Made by a program: the position numbers and the translations under genes. A stretch of 11,532 nt of DNA. Source: Thermoplasmata archaeon. Lineage in GTDB: Archaea; Thermoplasmatota; Thermoplasmata; UBA10834. Under the pieces are notes generated by a model that saw only the letters and a program-made list of their open reading frames with translations, was not told where the DNA came from and did not search any database. How positions within the stretch are numbered: the stretch's first letter is position 1; every line of letters starts with the position of its first letter. The stretch lies in contig DUKU01000100.1 of the NCBI GenBank assembly GCA_013329135.1, positions 8,543-20,074 on the forward strand, written 5' to 3'. Of the stretch, positions 1-6,595 are shown one piece after another.

Positions 1-477
1 TGTTTCAGGAATGATGGAATACTCACGGCAGGCAACTCGTCTAGCATCAACGATGGCGCATCCGCCCTCGTAGTGATGGACTCAGAGCTCGCACGTGCGA
101 AAGGCATCAATCCGCTCGTCAGAATCATGGACTATGTCACGACGGGGACGAAACCTGAGCTGTTGATGGAGGCCCCCATAGATGCCGCGAAGAAGCTCAT
201 GGAGCGCAACTCGGTCACGATTGGGGACATCGACCTGTTCGAGCACAACGAGGCCTTCTCAACGGCATCGATAGCCGTCCAGAGGGCGCTCAAGGTCCCG
301 GACGACAAGTTCAACGTGAACGGTGGAGCGGTAGCTCTGGGCCACCCGATCGGCTGCAGCGGCGCGAGAATCCTCACGACGCTCATCTACGCCATGGATG
401 CCCGGGGTGCGAAGAGGGGCTTGGCCACTCTGTGCCTGGGCGGCGGGAACGCCGTCGCGATGCTCGTCGAGAAGTGA
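1..477 (+). CDS. Acetyl-CoA acetyltransferase (thiolase family), C-terminal part, 5' truncated by window edge
   Basis: An open frame runs from base 1 to a TGA at 475-477 (158 residues). It is the C-terminal half of a thiolase, which in archaea makes acetoacetyl-CoA for the mevalonate route to isoprenoid lipids or acts in fatty-acid/ketone metabolism. Visible family signatures are GNSSSINDGASA (residues 11-22), HNEAF (82-86), the active-site loop GHPIGCSGAR (114-123, with the catalytic His) and CLGGGN (145-150, with the second catalytic Cys that acts as general base). The acyl-accepting Cys of the N-terminal half lies outside the window. The ATG at 73 is internal and not the gene start. Archaeal mevalonate thiolases are often next to an OB-fold DUF35 protein and HMG-CoA synthase, but here the next gene is an M20 peptidase, so the pathway is undecided. 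Family assignment is firm; substrate is inferred. Confidence 0.93.
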   Translation, partial: CFRNDGILTAGNSSSINDGASALVVMDSELARAKGINPLVRIMDYVTTGTKPELLMEAPIDAAKKLMERNSVTIGDIDLFEHNEAFSTASIAVQRALKVPDDKFNVNGGAVALGHPIGCSGARILTTLIYAMDARGAKRGLATLCLGGGNAVAMLVEK

Positions 478-495
478 GCCCCGGAAGACACTTAG

Positions 496-523
496 CCGGG
501 CGCGCACATACGCGACGCGCCGG
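496..523. other. GC-rich inverted repeat between thiolase and M20 genes
   Basis: CCGG (496-499) and CGCG (501-504) pair with CGCG (516-519) and CCGG (520-523), giving an 8-bp stem with one bulged G and an 11-base loop. It lies in the 62-base gap after the thiolase stop, 16 bases before the proposed TTG start of the M20 gene. No T-run follows, so it is not a bacterial-type terminator. It may be chance in GC-rich DNA. Confidence 0.3.
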
Positions 524-539
524 AACAGGACTGATCAGA

Positions 540-1778
540 TTGGACGCGACCGAGCTAATGGATGCCGTGGAATCTCAGCGGGACAAGTTGGTCGAGGACT
601 TCTGTTCGTTGCTACGTGTGAAAGCCGTTGGCCCAGAGAGCGGAGGCGAGGGCGAGCACGACCGGGCGAGACATATCGTCACGTTGGCGAGGCGGCTCGG
701 ACTGACGGACATCGAGGTCCTCGAATCATCGGACCCGAACGTCCCATCGGGCAAGAGGCCGAACATCATCATACGAGTCAAGGGAAGGTCTGCCAAGAGA
801 CTCTGGGTCGTCTCCCACATGGATACTGTCCCCGAGGGCGACCTGTCCGCATGGACGACGCCGCCATACGAGCCGACCGTGAAGGATGGAAGGATATATG
901 GCCGCGGGTCTGAGGACAACGGCCAGGAACTGATGGCATCACTTTGTGGCCTCGCCACGCTCGTCAGGTCCGGCCTGGTGCCGGAACTGGACGTCGGTCT
1001 GGTGATGGTGGCGGATGAGGAGCATGGCAATGCCCACGGCATCGATTTCCTGATGAGCAAAGGGCTGTTCAAGAAGGGAGACCTGGTCGTCGTGCCAGAC
1101 CACGGCTCGCTCGATGGCTCAGAACTGGAGGTCGTTGAGAAAGGCATCGCGTGGATAGATGTCGAGGTCACGGGCAAGCAGACCCATGCGAGCACCCCGC
1201 ACAAGGGAGTGAACGCACTCGAGGTCGCCGCCAAGTTCATGCTGGCCGCCGTCTCGAAGCTGAGGGCGAAGTATGCAGTCCGCGACGACCTGTTCGACCC
1301 GCCGTACAGCACGTTCGAGCCGACCAGGTGCGAATCCAACGGCCCGAACGTGAACACGGTGCCGGGTCGACAGAGGTTCGCGTTCGACTTCCGGGTCCTC
1401 CCAGGCTACTCGCTGGACGAGGTCATGGCGGACCTGAGAGCGGTCGCCGATGAGACCGCTCGAGCCGCGGACGCCCAGATCACGATGTCGTTCCTTCAGA
1501 GGGCCGATGCCGCTCCGAGGACGCCCCTCGATTCGGACGTCGTCCGGAGGCTGTCGGAGGCGATTTCGCTCACGAGGGACGTCGTCGCCAAGCCAACAGG
1601 CATTGGCGGCGGGACGTGCGCTGCGCCGTTCAGGCGCGCGGGCATCGATGCGGTCGTCTGGGCGAGTGTCGCGAGCGTCGCGCACGACGTCAACGAGTAC
1701 TGCATAATCGACAATCTGGTGGGCGACACGAAGGTCTACGCCCTCCTGTTCGCAGGCGATGGCGTCAGGCACGCCTAG
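540..1778 (+). CDS. M20 family zinc metallopeptidase / deacylase (ArgE/DapE/carboxypeptidase G2-like)
   Basis: This is a cytosolic dinuclear-zinc amidohydrolase of about 412 residues, the usual family length. In M20 enzymes the metal ligands and catalytic residues lie in order, and all are visible: HMDTVP (His93, Asp95), GRGSEDNGQ (Asp126, bridging), DEEHG (catalytic Glu160, ligand Glu161), VPDHG (Asp187) and AHDVNE (His382). The dimerisation insert begins near residue 202 and contains the usual His in KQTHAS (His216). The family removes acyl groups or amino acids from small amides and dipeptides; the exact substrate cannot be told. The open frame extends upstream to 432, but that part overlaps the thiolase and is Arg-rich out-of-frame sequence. 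I prefer TTG at 540, giving MDATELMD...; ATG at 558 is the alternative. Neither has a strong ribosome-binding site. Its TAG stop overlaps the stop of the facing ftsY gene. Confidence 0.9.
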   Translation: MDATELMDAVESQRDKLVEDFCSLLRVKAVGPESGGEGEHDRARHIVTLARRLGLTDIEVLESSDPNVPSGKRPNIIIRVKGRSAKRLWVVSHMDTVPEGDLSAWTTPPYEPTVKDGRIYGRGSEDNGQELMASLCGLATLVRSGLVPELDVGLVMVADEEHGNAHGIDFLMSKGLFKKGDLVVVPDHGSLDGSELEVVEKGIAWIDVEVTGKQTHASTPHKGVNALEVAAKFMLAAVSKLRAKYAVRDDLFDPPYSTFEPTRCESNGPNVNTVPGRQRFAFDFRVLPGYSLDEVMADLRAVADETARAADAQITMSFLQRADAAPRTPLDSDVVRRLSEAISLTRDVVAKPTGIGGGTCAAPFRRAGIDAVVWASVASVAHDVNEYCIIDNLVGDTKVYALLFAGDGVRHA

Positions 1779-2740
1779 AAATCCTGCGTGTTCCCGCTCT
1801 GCTTGTCCCCGAAGATGCGCGAGACCATCCAATCAGAGTCGAACCTCCCGAACTCGTCGTACTCCTGGCCGTAGCTGACATACGCGATGGGTCTGCCGAC
1901 GGTCTTGGCGATCGAGAGCGCGGCGCCGCCCTTCGCATCGGCGTCTATCTTCGTCAGCACGACCGCGTCTATCCCCACCGCTTCGTGGAACCTACGGGCC
2001 TGCTCGACGGCATCCGAGCCAGCGAGCGAGTCCCCGACGAAGACCACGAGGTCAGGTTTCGCGACCCTCTTTATCTTCTTCATCTCGTCCATGAGGTTCG
2101 TGTTGGTCTGCATCCTGCCCGCTGTGTCTATCAGGACCACGCCCCTCTTCCTGGCCTTTGCGTGTTCGACTGCATCGTACGCGACAGCCGCTGGGTCGCC
2201 TCCAGCCTGATGCTTGATTATCTTGCATCCGAGTCTGTCGGCGTGTATCGTAAGCTGCTCGATCGCTCCTGCCCGGAATGTATCGGCTGCTGCGAGCACG
2301 ACCGTGTATCCGTGCTTCTGCAGCCTGTCGGCGAGCTTGGCTATGACTGTGGTCTTGCCCGTGCCGTTTATTCCGACGAACATTATGACATATGTGGAAT
2401 TCTTCGAATCGATCGCGTCCTTGAGGGAGAAAGTCTGCTCATCGAGGACCTGCTTCACCGCCGCCCTGAAGGCGAGCTGGATGGCCTCGTCTATCTTGAA
2501 GTTCTTGTCGATCCTCTTCCCTGCCAGGGACTCGCGGACCCGCTGCGTGAGCTCCTCCGCGACCGGCAGGGCCACATCCGCTTCGAGCAGCCCTATCTGC
2601 AGGTCCTGAAGGACATCGTCGAGAACACTCTCCCTCAGGCGTCTCCCGGTCTCGCCAGCGACCTCAGAGATGTCCTCGATGGACCGGTTCTTGGCCGCAC
2701 TCGATGCCGCTGAGAACTTCTCCCTGAGCGCTTTGAACAT
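1775..2740 (-). CDS. ftsY: Signal recognition particle receptor FtsY
   Basis: This SRP-family GTPase (321 residues) docks SRP54-bound ribosomes at the membrane. An N-terminal helical region (about 1-110), short and modestly charged as in archaea, precedes the NG domain. The G motifs are P-loop GINGTGKTT (123-131), the SRP-specific DTFRAGAIEQL (153-163), DTAGR (205-209), TKID (263-266) and the closing GQ (291-292). The C-terminal DEFGRFDSDWMVSRIF resembles the family's amphipathic closing helix. The alternative, SRP54, is excluded because there is no methionine-rich M domain. The gene is third in the LX-prefoldin-ftsY operon: the prefoldin stop is 9 bases from this ATG, and GAGGT overlapping that stop (2747-2751) is a good ribosome-binding site. 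Its TAG stop shares CTAG 1775-1778 with the M20 gene on the other strand. Confidence 0.97.
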   Translation of the reverse strand: MFKALREKFSAASSAAKNRSIEDISEVAGETGRRLRESVLDDVLQDLQIGLLEADVALPVAEELTQRVRESLAGKRIDKNFKIDEAIQLAFRAAVKQVLDEQTFSLKDAIDSKNSTYVIMFVGINGTGKTTVIAKLADRLQKHGYTVVLAAADTFRAGAIEQLTIHADRLGCKIIKHQAGGDPAAVAYDAVEHAKARKRGVVLIDTAGRMQTNTNLMDEMKKIKRVAKPDLVVFVGDSLAGSDAVEQARRFHEAVGIDAVVLTKIDADAKGGAALSIAKTVGRPIAYVSYGQEYDEFGRFDSDWMVSRIFGDKQSGNTQDF

Positions 2741-2746
2741 GTCGAA

Positions 2747-2751
2747 ACCTC
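2747..2751 (-). promoter_or_regulatory. Ribosome-binding site of ftsY
   Basis: On the minus strand GAGGT lies 6 bases before the ftsY ATG and overlaps the TGA stop of the prefoldin gene (2752-2750). This supports the chosen start and reinitiation from the upstream gene. Confidence 0.65.
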
Positions 2752-3181
2752 AGGCCATCTGGCCCGACTGAACCTGCTCGTACTGCTTCTGGACCTTCTC
2801 CGACAGCTCCTGGATGGCCCCCTCGGTCTGCGCGGCCATCTCCGCCACCTTCTGGAACGCCTGGGCGAGTTCCTCTACCCTCGCGTCGAGTATCTTCTCC
2901 GCCTCCTCCGCGTTCCTCTGGATGGATACATCCGAGCCGACGCCTATGACCACTTCCTTCCTGTCCGTGGCCTTGGCGTATATGTATGAGTCCGCCCCGA
3001 CCGGGATCATGAGCTCGTCCCCGGATGCGCTCTTGACGAGGCTCTTGACCGTCTCCCTCGCCTTGACGTGCTCCTCGATCGCGAGTTGGATGAGCTCCTG
3101 CTGCCTGGACAGACCCTCGAGCTGCGCCTTGGCCGTCTCAAGCCTCATCATGTTCTCCCTCAGGGCGGATTCATCAGTCAC
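2750..3181 (-). CDS. pfdA: Prefoldin alpha subunit
   Basis: Prefoldin is a hexameric cytosolic chaperone of two alpha and four beta subunits that captures unfolded chains and passes them to the thermosome. This 143-residue protein has the alpha layout: an N-terminal coiled-coil helix (about 5-45), a central beta-hairpin section with GDELMIPVGADSYIYAKA and VVIGVGSDVSIQR, and a C-terminal coiled-coil helix (about 90-140). The frame stays open to 3364, but I chose the GTG at 3181 because GGAGG stands 7 bases ahead of it and it overlaps the TGA of the LX gene as GTGA, a translational-coupling arrangement. Residues before this start are out-of-frame LX sequence. The partner beta subunit is not in the window. 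Confidence 0.94.
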   Translation of the reverse strand: MTDESALRENMMRLETAKAQLEGLSRQQELIQLAIEEHVKARETVKSLVKSASGDELMIPVGADSYIYAKATDRKEVVIGVGSDVSIQRNAEEAEKILDARVEELAQAFQKVAEMAAQTEGAIQELSEKVQKQYEQVQSGQMA

Positions 3182-3411
3182 TTCTTTGCCTCCAGCAGGT
3201 ACTTGACCGCGTGGTCGGTGACCTCTTCGAGTTTGAGTGATTTCACACCCTCTATCTTCACGAACTTCCGTTTTACCTTGTGTCTGCTTCCAATGAGCGC
3301 GAACGACTTCTCCAAGGCTGCTTTCTCGTCCAGTGATGCAATCTCTATCGCGAACGGTTGCCACTCGCGCGGAGATATTCTGTACTGTCCCTTGACTTCG
3401 AACGCTTTCAT
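3178..3411 (-). CDS. rplX: Large ribosomal subunit protein LX (eL20/L18Ae family)
   Basis: This 77-residue basic protein begins MKAFEVKGQYR and matches archaeal LX, a single-domain relative of eukaryotic L18Ae (eL20) found on the large ribosomal subunit. Recognisable parts are the first strand FEVKGQY, the SPREWQPFAIEI segment, and a KVKRKFVKIE strand near residue 50. The frame extends upstream to 3594, but the extra part overlaps the divergent radical SAM gene and is low-complexity antisense sequence, so ATG at 3411 is the start. The gene heads the LX-prefoldin-ftsY operon and its TGA overlaps the prefoldin GTG. In many archaea tif6 and rpl31e/rpl39e precede LX. Here they are absent and a radical SAM gene diverges instead. 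The gene symbol is conventional; the archaeal gene is also called rpl20e or rpl18a. Confidence 0.93.
   Translation of the reverse strand: MKAFEVKGQYRISPREWQPFAIEIASLDEKAALEKSFALIGSRHKVKRKFVKIEGVKSLKLEEVTDHAVKYLLEAKK
3189..3193 (-). promoter_or_regulatory. Ribosome-binding site of prefoldin alpha
   Basis: GGAGG on the minus strand is 7 bases before the GTG at 3181-3179. It is the strongest Shine-Dalgarno match in this operon and decides the start codon over the longer open frame. Confidence 0.75.
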
Positions 3412-3444
3412 GCTGACCAGCAGGGGCCCTAGAGAAGGAACCTC

Positions 3445-3457
3445 AGATAAAGCTTTT
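3445..3457 (-). promoter_or_regulatory. TATA-like promoter of the LX-pfdA-ftsY operon, possibly bidirectional
   Basis: The minus strand reads AAAAGCTTTATCT in otherwise GC-rich DNA, centred about 38 bases before the LX ATG. A start of transcription about 26 bases downstream would give a leader of roughly 12 bases. The core AAAGCTTT (3449-3456) is a perfect palindrome, so the same box could also serve the divergent radical SAM gene, about 65 bases away on the plus strand. Confidence 0.5.
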
Positions 3458-3518
3458 GCCTGGCCGGCACCGGCGCACTCACAACGTTCATTACCTGCCC
3501 TGGTACTGAATACGCCCG

Positions 3519-4364
3519 ATGAACAGGGCCCTCGACTGCTACTACCCCGGAAAGGGATTCCCCTCGGTGTCCACGACGGGGCGGTCGTGCTCACTCAGCT
3601 GCAGGCACTGCTCGAGCAGATATCTCGAGGGCATGGCCCCGGCGACCGACCCCGAGGAGCTGCTCTCGTTCGCGCATGCGCTGTCCGAGGCCGGCGGAGA
3701 GGGTTTCCTCCTGAGCGGAGGCTCCGATGGGTCGGGCAGAGTACGCCTCGAGAGATTCGTCCCTGCCATCAAGGAGATCAAGGCCACGACCACGCTGAGG
3801 ATCAACGCCCACATCGGCCTGACCCCACGGGAAGAACTGGGAGAGTTGGTGGACTCCGGCATCGACGCGTTCTCCGTGGACATCTATGGTGATGACGAGA
3901 CGATCAGAGAGGTCCTCTGTCTCGATGCCAAGACGCAGGATTACATCTCTGTCGTCAAAGGTCTCATGGATCTCGGGGCGCCTATCGTCGCGCCGCACGT
4001 CTGCATAGGTGTGAGAGGTGGGACGCTCGGGGGCGAGATGGCCGCTCTGAGGATGCTTGAGCCGATATCGCCGACGACGCTGGTCCTCATATCGTTCATG
4101 CCCACCAAGGGCACCGCGTACGAATCACGCCCTCCCCCGAGCGGGGAGGATGTCATATCGGTCATCAGGGGCGCAAGGGCCATCCTGCCTCGCACGCGTC
4201 TCCTGCTTGGCTGCATGCGCTCGAGGCGCGACCGGGCATGGGAGCCTGAAGCGGTCTTCGCTGGCCTGGATGGAATAGTCATGCCCTCGACCGAGACGGT
4301 CAGGGCGGCATCGGCCCTCGGCTACACGATCAGAAAGAAGGATGTCTGCTGCGCGCTCGGATGA
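3519..4364 (+). CDS. Radical SAM protein, biotin synthase-related archaeal family (COG1856-like)
   Basis: This 281-residue protein has the radical SAM cluster motif at SCSLSCRHC (Cys24, Cys28, Cys31; CxxxCxxC), which binds a 4Fe-4S cluster that cleaves S-adenosylmethionine. The following LLSGGSDGSG (about 64-73) is the GGE-like SAM-binding motif, and a partial TIM barrel follows. Further cysteines may bind a second cluster: LLGCMRSRRD, before GLDGIVMPS, and the C-terminal pair VCCALG (Cys277, Cys278). This pattern fits a mostly archaeal group described as biotin-synthase homologues. From memory, related proteins in Thermococcus act as one of two subunits of an unusual lipoyl synthase, so lipoate synthesis is a possible but unproven role; no partner is nearby. 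The start is ATG 3519; no clear ribosome-binding site is seen, so the transcript may be short-leadered. It ends 7 bases from a facing gene. Confidence 0.85.
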   Translation: MNRALDCYYPGKGFPSVSTTGRSCSLSCRHCSSRYLEGMAPATDPEELLSFAHALSEAGGEGFLLSGGSDGSGRVRLERFVPAIKEIKATTTLRINAHIGLTPREELGELVDSGIDAFSVDIYGDDETIREVLCLDAKTQDYISVVKGLMDLGAPIVAPHVCIGVRGGTLGGEMAALRMLEPISPTTLVLISFMPTKGTAYESRPPPSGEDVISVIRGARAILPRTRLLLGCMRSRRDRAWEPEAVFAGLDGIVMPSTETVRAASALGYTIRKKDVCCALG

Positions 4365-4371
4365 GGGTCGC

Positions 4372-5241
4372 TCACTTGTAGATCGAGCCTTGGGCGTACT
4401 TCCTCTCGATCGGGATGAGGTATGCGATCCAAGCGATGTTGGTGACGACGAATGCGAGGGAAAGGACAGACACGATGCCCGTGACGGTCTCTGAGGTGTC
4501 CTTGACGATATCGATGGTCACGGACGCCCCGGGGGATGCTATGTCGTTGACGACCACATGCAGGAGCGCATGGTCAAGAATCGGCACCGGGATCACCAGG
4601 GTGTCGATGAGTTCATAGTCGTTCCGGTTGAGCCTCATGAAGAACATGTCGCCTATCTCGCCGTCATACTGTTGGTACACGGAATCCTCGACGATGTAGA
4701 CTTCGACTGTCTGAGGGGATGACGCGCGCAGTTCTGACACCCTCTGGAGCGCGAGCGGGTCCCTGGACCAGAACGTGAAGTCCTCGGAGCTGGAAGTCGT
4801 TATGGTCCTCTGGGAGGCGTCCTCCACGACTGCGAGGATCGGCTGCACCATCAGTATGATGGTCACGACGGCGCTGATCAGTGCGAGCAGTATCGACCTG
4901 GTTATGGAGTTCTTGGCCATCAGGTGCCTCGCGCTGGAGCTCCGGGCGAACCTTATCTCCATCATCCTGAAGAAGAAGCTCTCGACACAGACCACGAGCA
5001 GTAGCAGGACCATGACCGCGACGAACTGGTCCAGTGGCAGGTAGAGATCCGGAGTCACTGTCGCATCCCCGATCACGAACACGAGGAAGAACGCGAGCGC
5101 GACCAACATGACGACCTGCACTATGTACAGGGTCATCTTGATCCTGCGGATGCTCCCCAGCCGGACGGAGTCCTCCAGCACCTTCTTCGACAGTGGCATT
5201 GAGGCCAAAGATGCCCCCGACTGAATTAATAGTTTTCTCAT
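4372..5241 (-). CDS. Uncharacterised four-helix membrane protein, downstream of and overlapping priS
   Basis: I do not recognise this 289-residue protein. Hydrophobic segments lie at about 36-58, 71-93, 114-138 and 253-276. Between the third and fourth lies a 115-residue soluble section (about 139-252) rich in Ser, Thr, Val and acidic residues, which by the positive-inside trend is probably outside the cell: the basic stretches RRIK (32-35), RFARSSSARH (97-106) and the ERKYAQGSIYK tail would then be cytoplasmic. No catalytic motif, metal site or nucleotide-binding site is visible. The ATG at 5241 overlaps the priS stop as ATGA, so translation is likely coupled to primase; no ribosome-binding site precedes it. 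A second start at Met15 (5199) is possible. The coupling may be mere operon compaction. Confidence 0.8.
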   Translation of the reverse strand: MRKLLIQSGASLASMPLSKKVLEDSVRLGSIRRIKMTLYIVQVVMLVALAFFLVFVIGDATVTPDLYLPLDQFVAVMVLLLLVVCVESFFFRMMEIRFARSSSARHLMAKNSITRSILLALISAVVTIILMVQPILAVVEDASQRTITTSSSEDFTFWSRDPLALQRVSELRASSPQTVEVYIVEDSVYQQYDGEIGDMFFMRLNRNDYELIDTLVIPVPILDHALLHVVVNDIASPGASVTIDIVKDTSETVTGIVSVLSLAFVVTNIAWIAYLIPIERKYAQGSIYK

Positions 5242-6470
5242 TTGGAATCAAAAGATGCCAGCTTTCGGCACAAGAGGTGGACGGCAACGAATTCTGGCAC
5301 ATCGTTCCTGCCCTCGTCCAGCGAGAAGACGCCATCCTTCATCCTTACCTCTACGGGCTTCTCGCACATGACCGAGACCTCATCTGTCCCGAATGCGTCG
5401 GGCACAGCCGACACGAACGGGTCGAACTCTTCGAGGTCGTCTCTCTTCATGGGCACGACCTTGAACCCCGTCTTGCCATGAAGCGAACTCGGCAACCTGA
5501 TGAGTCTCTTGATGTCCGAGGTCACGGGCTCGTCCGTCTCGCCCTTCATCCGACCCTTGACGCGCATATCCACGAGCCTCATGAACGCGTCCCCGTACCT
5601 CTTCTGTGAGAAGACCTCGAACGTATTGTCCGAGCGCATACGGTCCACGCCCCTCTTCCCATCGGCCCCTTTGAACAGATCGGAGTACATCCCCTCGACG
5701 GTCTTCTCGCCCGTCTCCTTGTCTGGGGAAGTGAGCGCCTCGGAGATCCTCCTGACCGCCTCGGCCTCCTCGAGCGCCTCAAGCTCCGCGAGGAGGTCGT
5801 CTATCCCCCTCCTGATCCTGCTCCTCCATCCGCCGTCCTCCAGCCTGGGCATCGTCCTACGATACTCCATGCCTACCCTGTCCTTGTACTTCCTCGCCTC
5901 GAAGGCGGTGGATGGGAACACCCAGTCGATGTCCAGGTCTGTTCCGGTGACATAGTCCACGATCTCCCGCCTCTCATGGCTTGAGAGCCTCATCACTCGC
6001 GGATCGTTGATGTGCACGTGGTAGCCCCTTCCTCCTGAGAACGCCACCTTGAGGCCGTCCTCATCGAAGCCGAGGTCCCCGAGGAGGAACTCGTCGATGA
6101 GCCTGATGACTTCCTCCTTCACGCGCTCCAACATCTTCTCGTAAGACAGTCCCTTCGTGCCCTCGACGTGGTCCGCGTCGAGGTCGAAGATGAGGTCTGC
6201 GCCGAGCCACTTCTTCTCGGCCATGGTGGGTGCGTCGGGCTTCTCGTAGTACGCGCACGAGTAGTACGCGTGCGAGGGCACCTGCTCCACGAGATACTTC
6301 TTGAGCGACGCCCTCGTCGGGAACGAGAGGTGTCTCATCACGAAGCTCCTGTCGAAGAACATGAACCCGAACTCGCGCCTCGCGAACCGGTCAGGCATCG
6401 ACAGGGAGACCTCCCGATAGTGCTTGGCGAACATGCGCATTACGAATCTCATAGATGCGTCGGACGGCAT
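5238..6470 (-). CDS. priS: DNA primase small (catalytic) subunit PriS
   Basis: This is the catalytic subunit of the archaeal/eukaryotic-type primase (410 residues), which makes RNA or DNA primers with PriL at the replication fork. The active-site motifs are LIFDLDADH (catalytic Asp96 and Asp98), FSGGRGYHVHI (144-154, nucleotide binding) and the third-Asp region SDIKRLIRLPSSLHG (318-332; Asp319). An acidic helical insert lies at about 210-265. The zinc knuckle of Cys/His residues that follows the Asp pair in Pyrococcus-type PriS is absent: there are only three cysteines (72, 369, 401), none placed for it. Several euryarchaeal lineages seem to lack it too. The start is ATG 6470, with Met7 (6452) as the alternative. 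No Shine-Dalgarno precedes it, and a TATA box centred about 28 bases upstream implies a leaderless mRNA. PriL is not in the window. Confidence 0.96.
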   Translation of the reverse strand: MPSDASMRFVMRMFAKHYREVSLSMPDRFARREFGFMFFDRSFVMRHLSFPTRASLKKYLVEQVPSHAYYSCAYYEKPDAPTMAEKKWLGADLIFDLDADHVEGTKGLSYEKMLERVKEEVIRLIDEFLLGDLGFDEDGLKVAFSGGRGYHVHINDPRVMRLSSHERREIVDYVTGTDLDIDWVFPSTAFEARKYKDRVGMEYRRTMPRLEDGGWRSRIRRGIDDLLAELEALEEAEAVRRISEALTSPDKETGEKTVEGMYSDLFKGADGKRGVDRMRSDNTFEVFSQKRYGDAFMRLVDMRVKGRMKGETDEPVTSDIKRLIRLPSSLHGKTGFKVVPMKRDDLEEFDPFVSAVPDAFGTDEVSVMCEKPVEVRMKDGVFSLDEGRNDVPEFVAVHLLCRKLASFDSK

Positions 6471-6493
6471 GCGCCAGTGTCATCCGAGTGACC

Positions 6494-6505
6494 AGTATAT
6501 TAAGC
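6494..6505 (-). promoter_or_regulatory. TATA box for priS (leaderless transcript predicted)
   Basis: The minus strand reads GCTTAATATACT, centred near 6500 and about 28 bases before the priS ATG at 6470. That spacing is what a transcript starting at or next to the initiation codon needs. The absence of a ribosome-binding site agrees. Confidence 0.6.
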
Positions 6506-6537
6506 TCTCACGTGCCCTTGAGCTGCATGCACAGTCT

Positions 6538-6554
6538 ATTTCAATAACAATAAA
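6538..6554 (+). promoter_or_regulatory. Possible AT-rich promoter element for the winged-helix gene
   Basis: An AT-rich stretch containing AATAACAATAAAG lies on the plus strand 42-58 bases before ATG 6596. A start about 26 bases downstream would fall near 6573, after the upstream ATG at 6569 and before 6596. This mildly favours the later start. The match to a TATA consensus is only moderate. Confidence 0.35.
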
Positions 6555-6595
6555 GAACCCCGAGGACTATGACGCCGCCAGCCAAGGGAATCACG

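Noticed and set aside
575..1357. A 260-codon minus-strand open frame opposite the M20 gene
   Set aside because: It is Ser/Thr-rich antisense of a gene with every zinc-ligand motif intact. There is no ribosome-binding site or family resemblance.
1616..2713. A long plus-strand open frame (365 codons) opposite ftsY
   Set aside because: The minus strand encodes an unmistakable FtsY with all G motifs. The plus-strand product is Arg-rich without recognisable motifs and is the usual antisense artefact in GC-rich DNA.
3182..3594. N-terminal extensions of prefoldin alpha (to 3364) and LX (to 3594)
   Set aside because: The extra residues overlap upstream genes out of frame, are not family-like, and better starts with GGAGG (prefoldin) or a homologous N-terminus (LX) are present.
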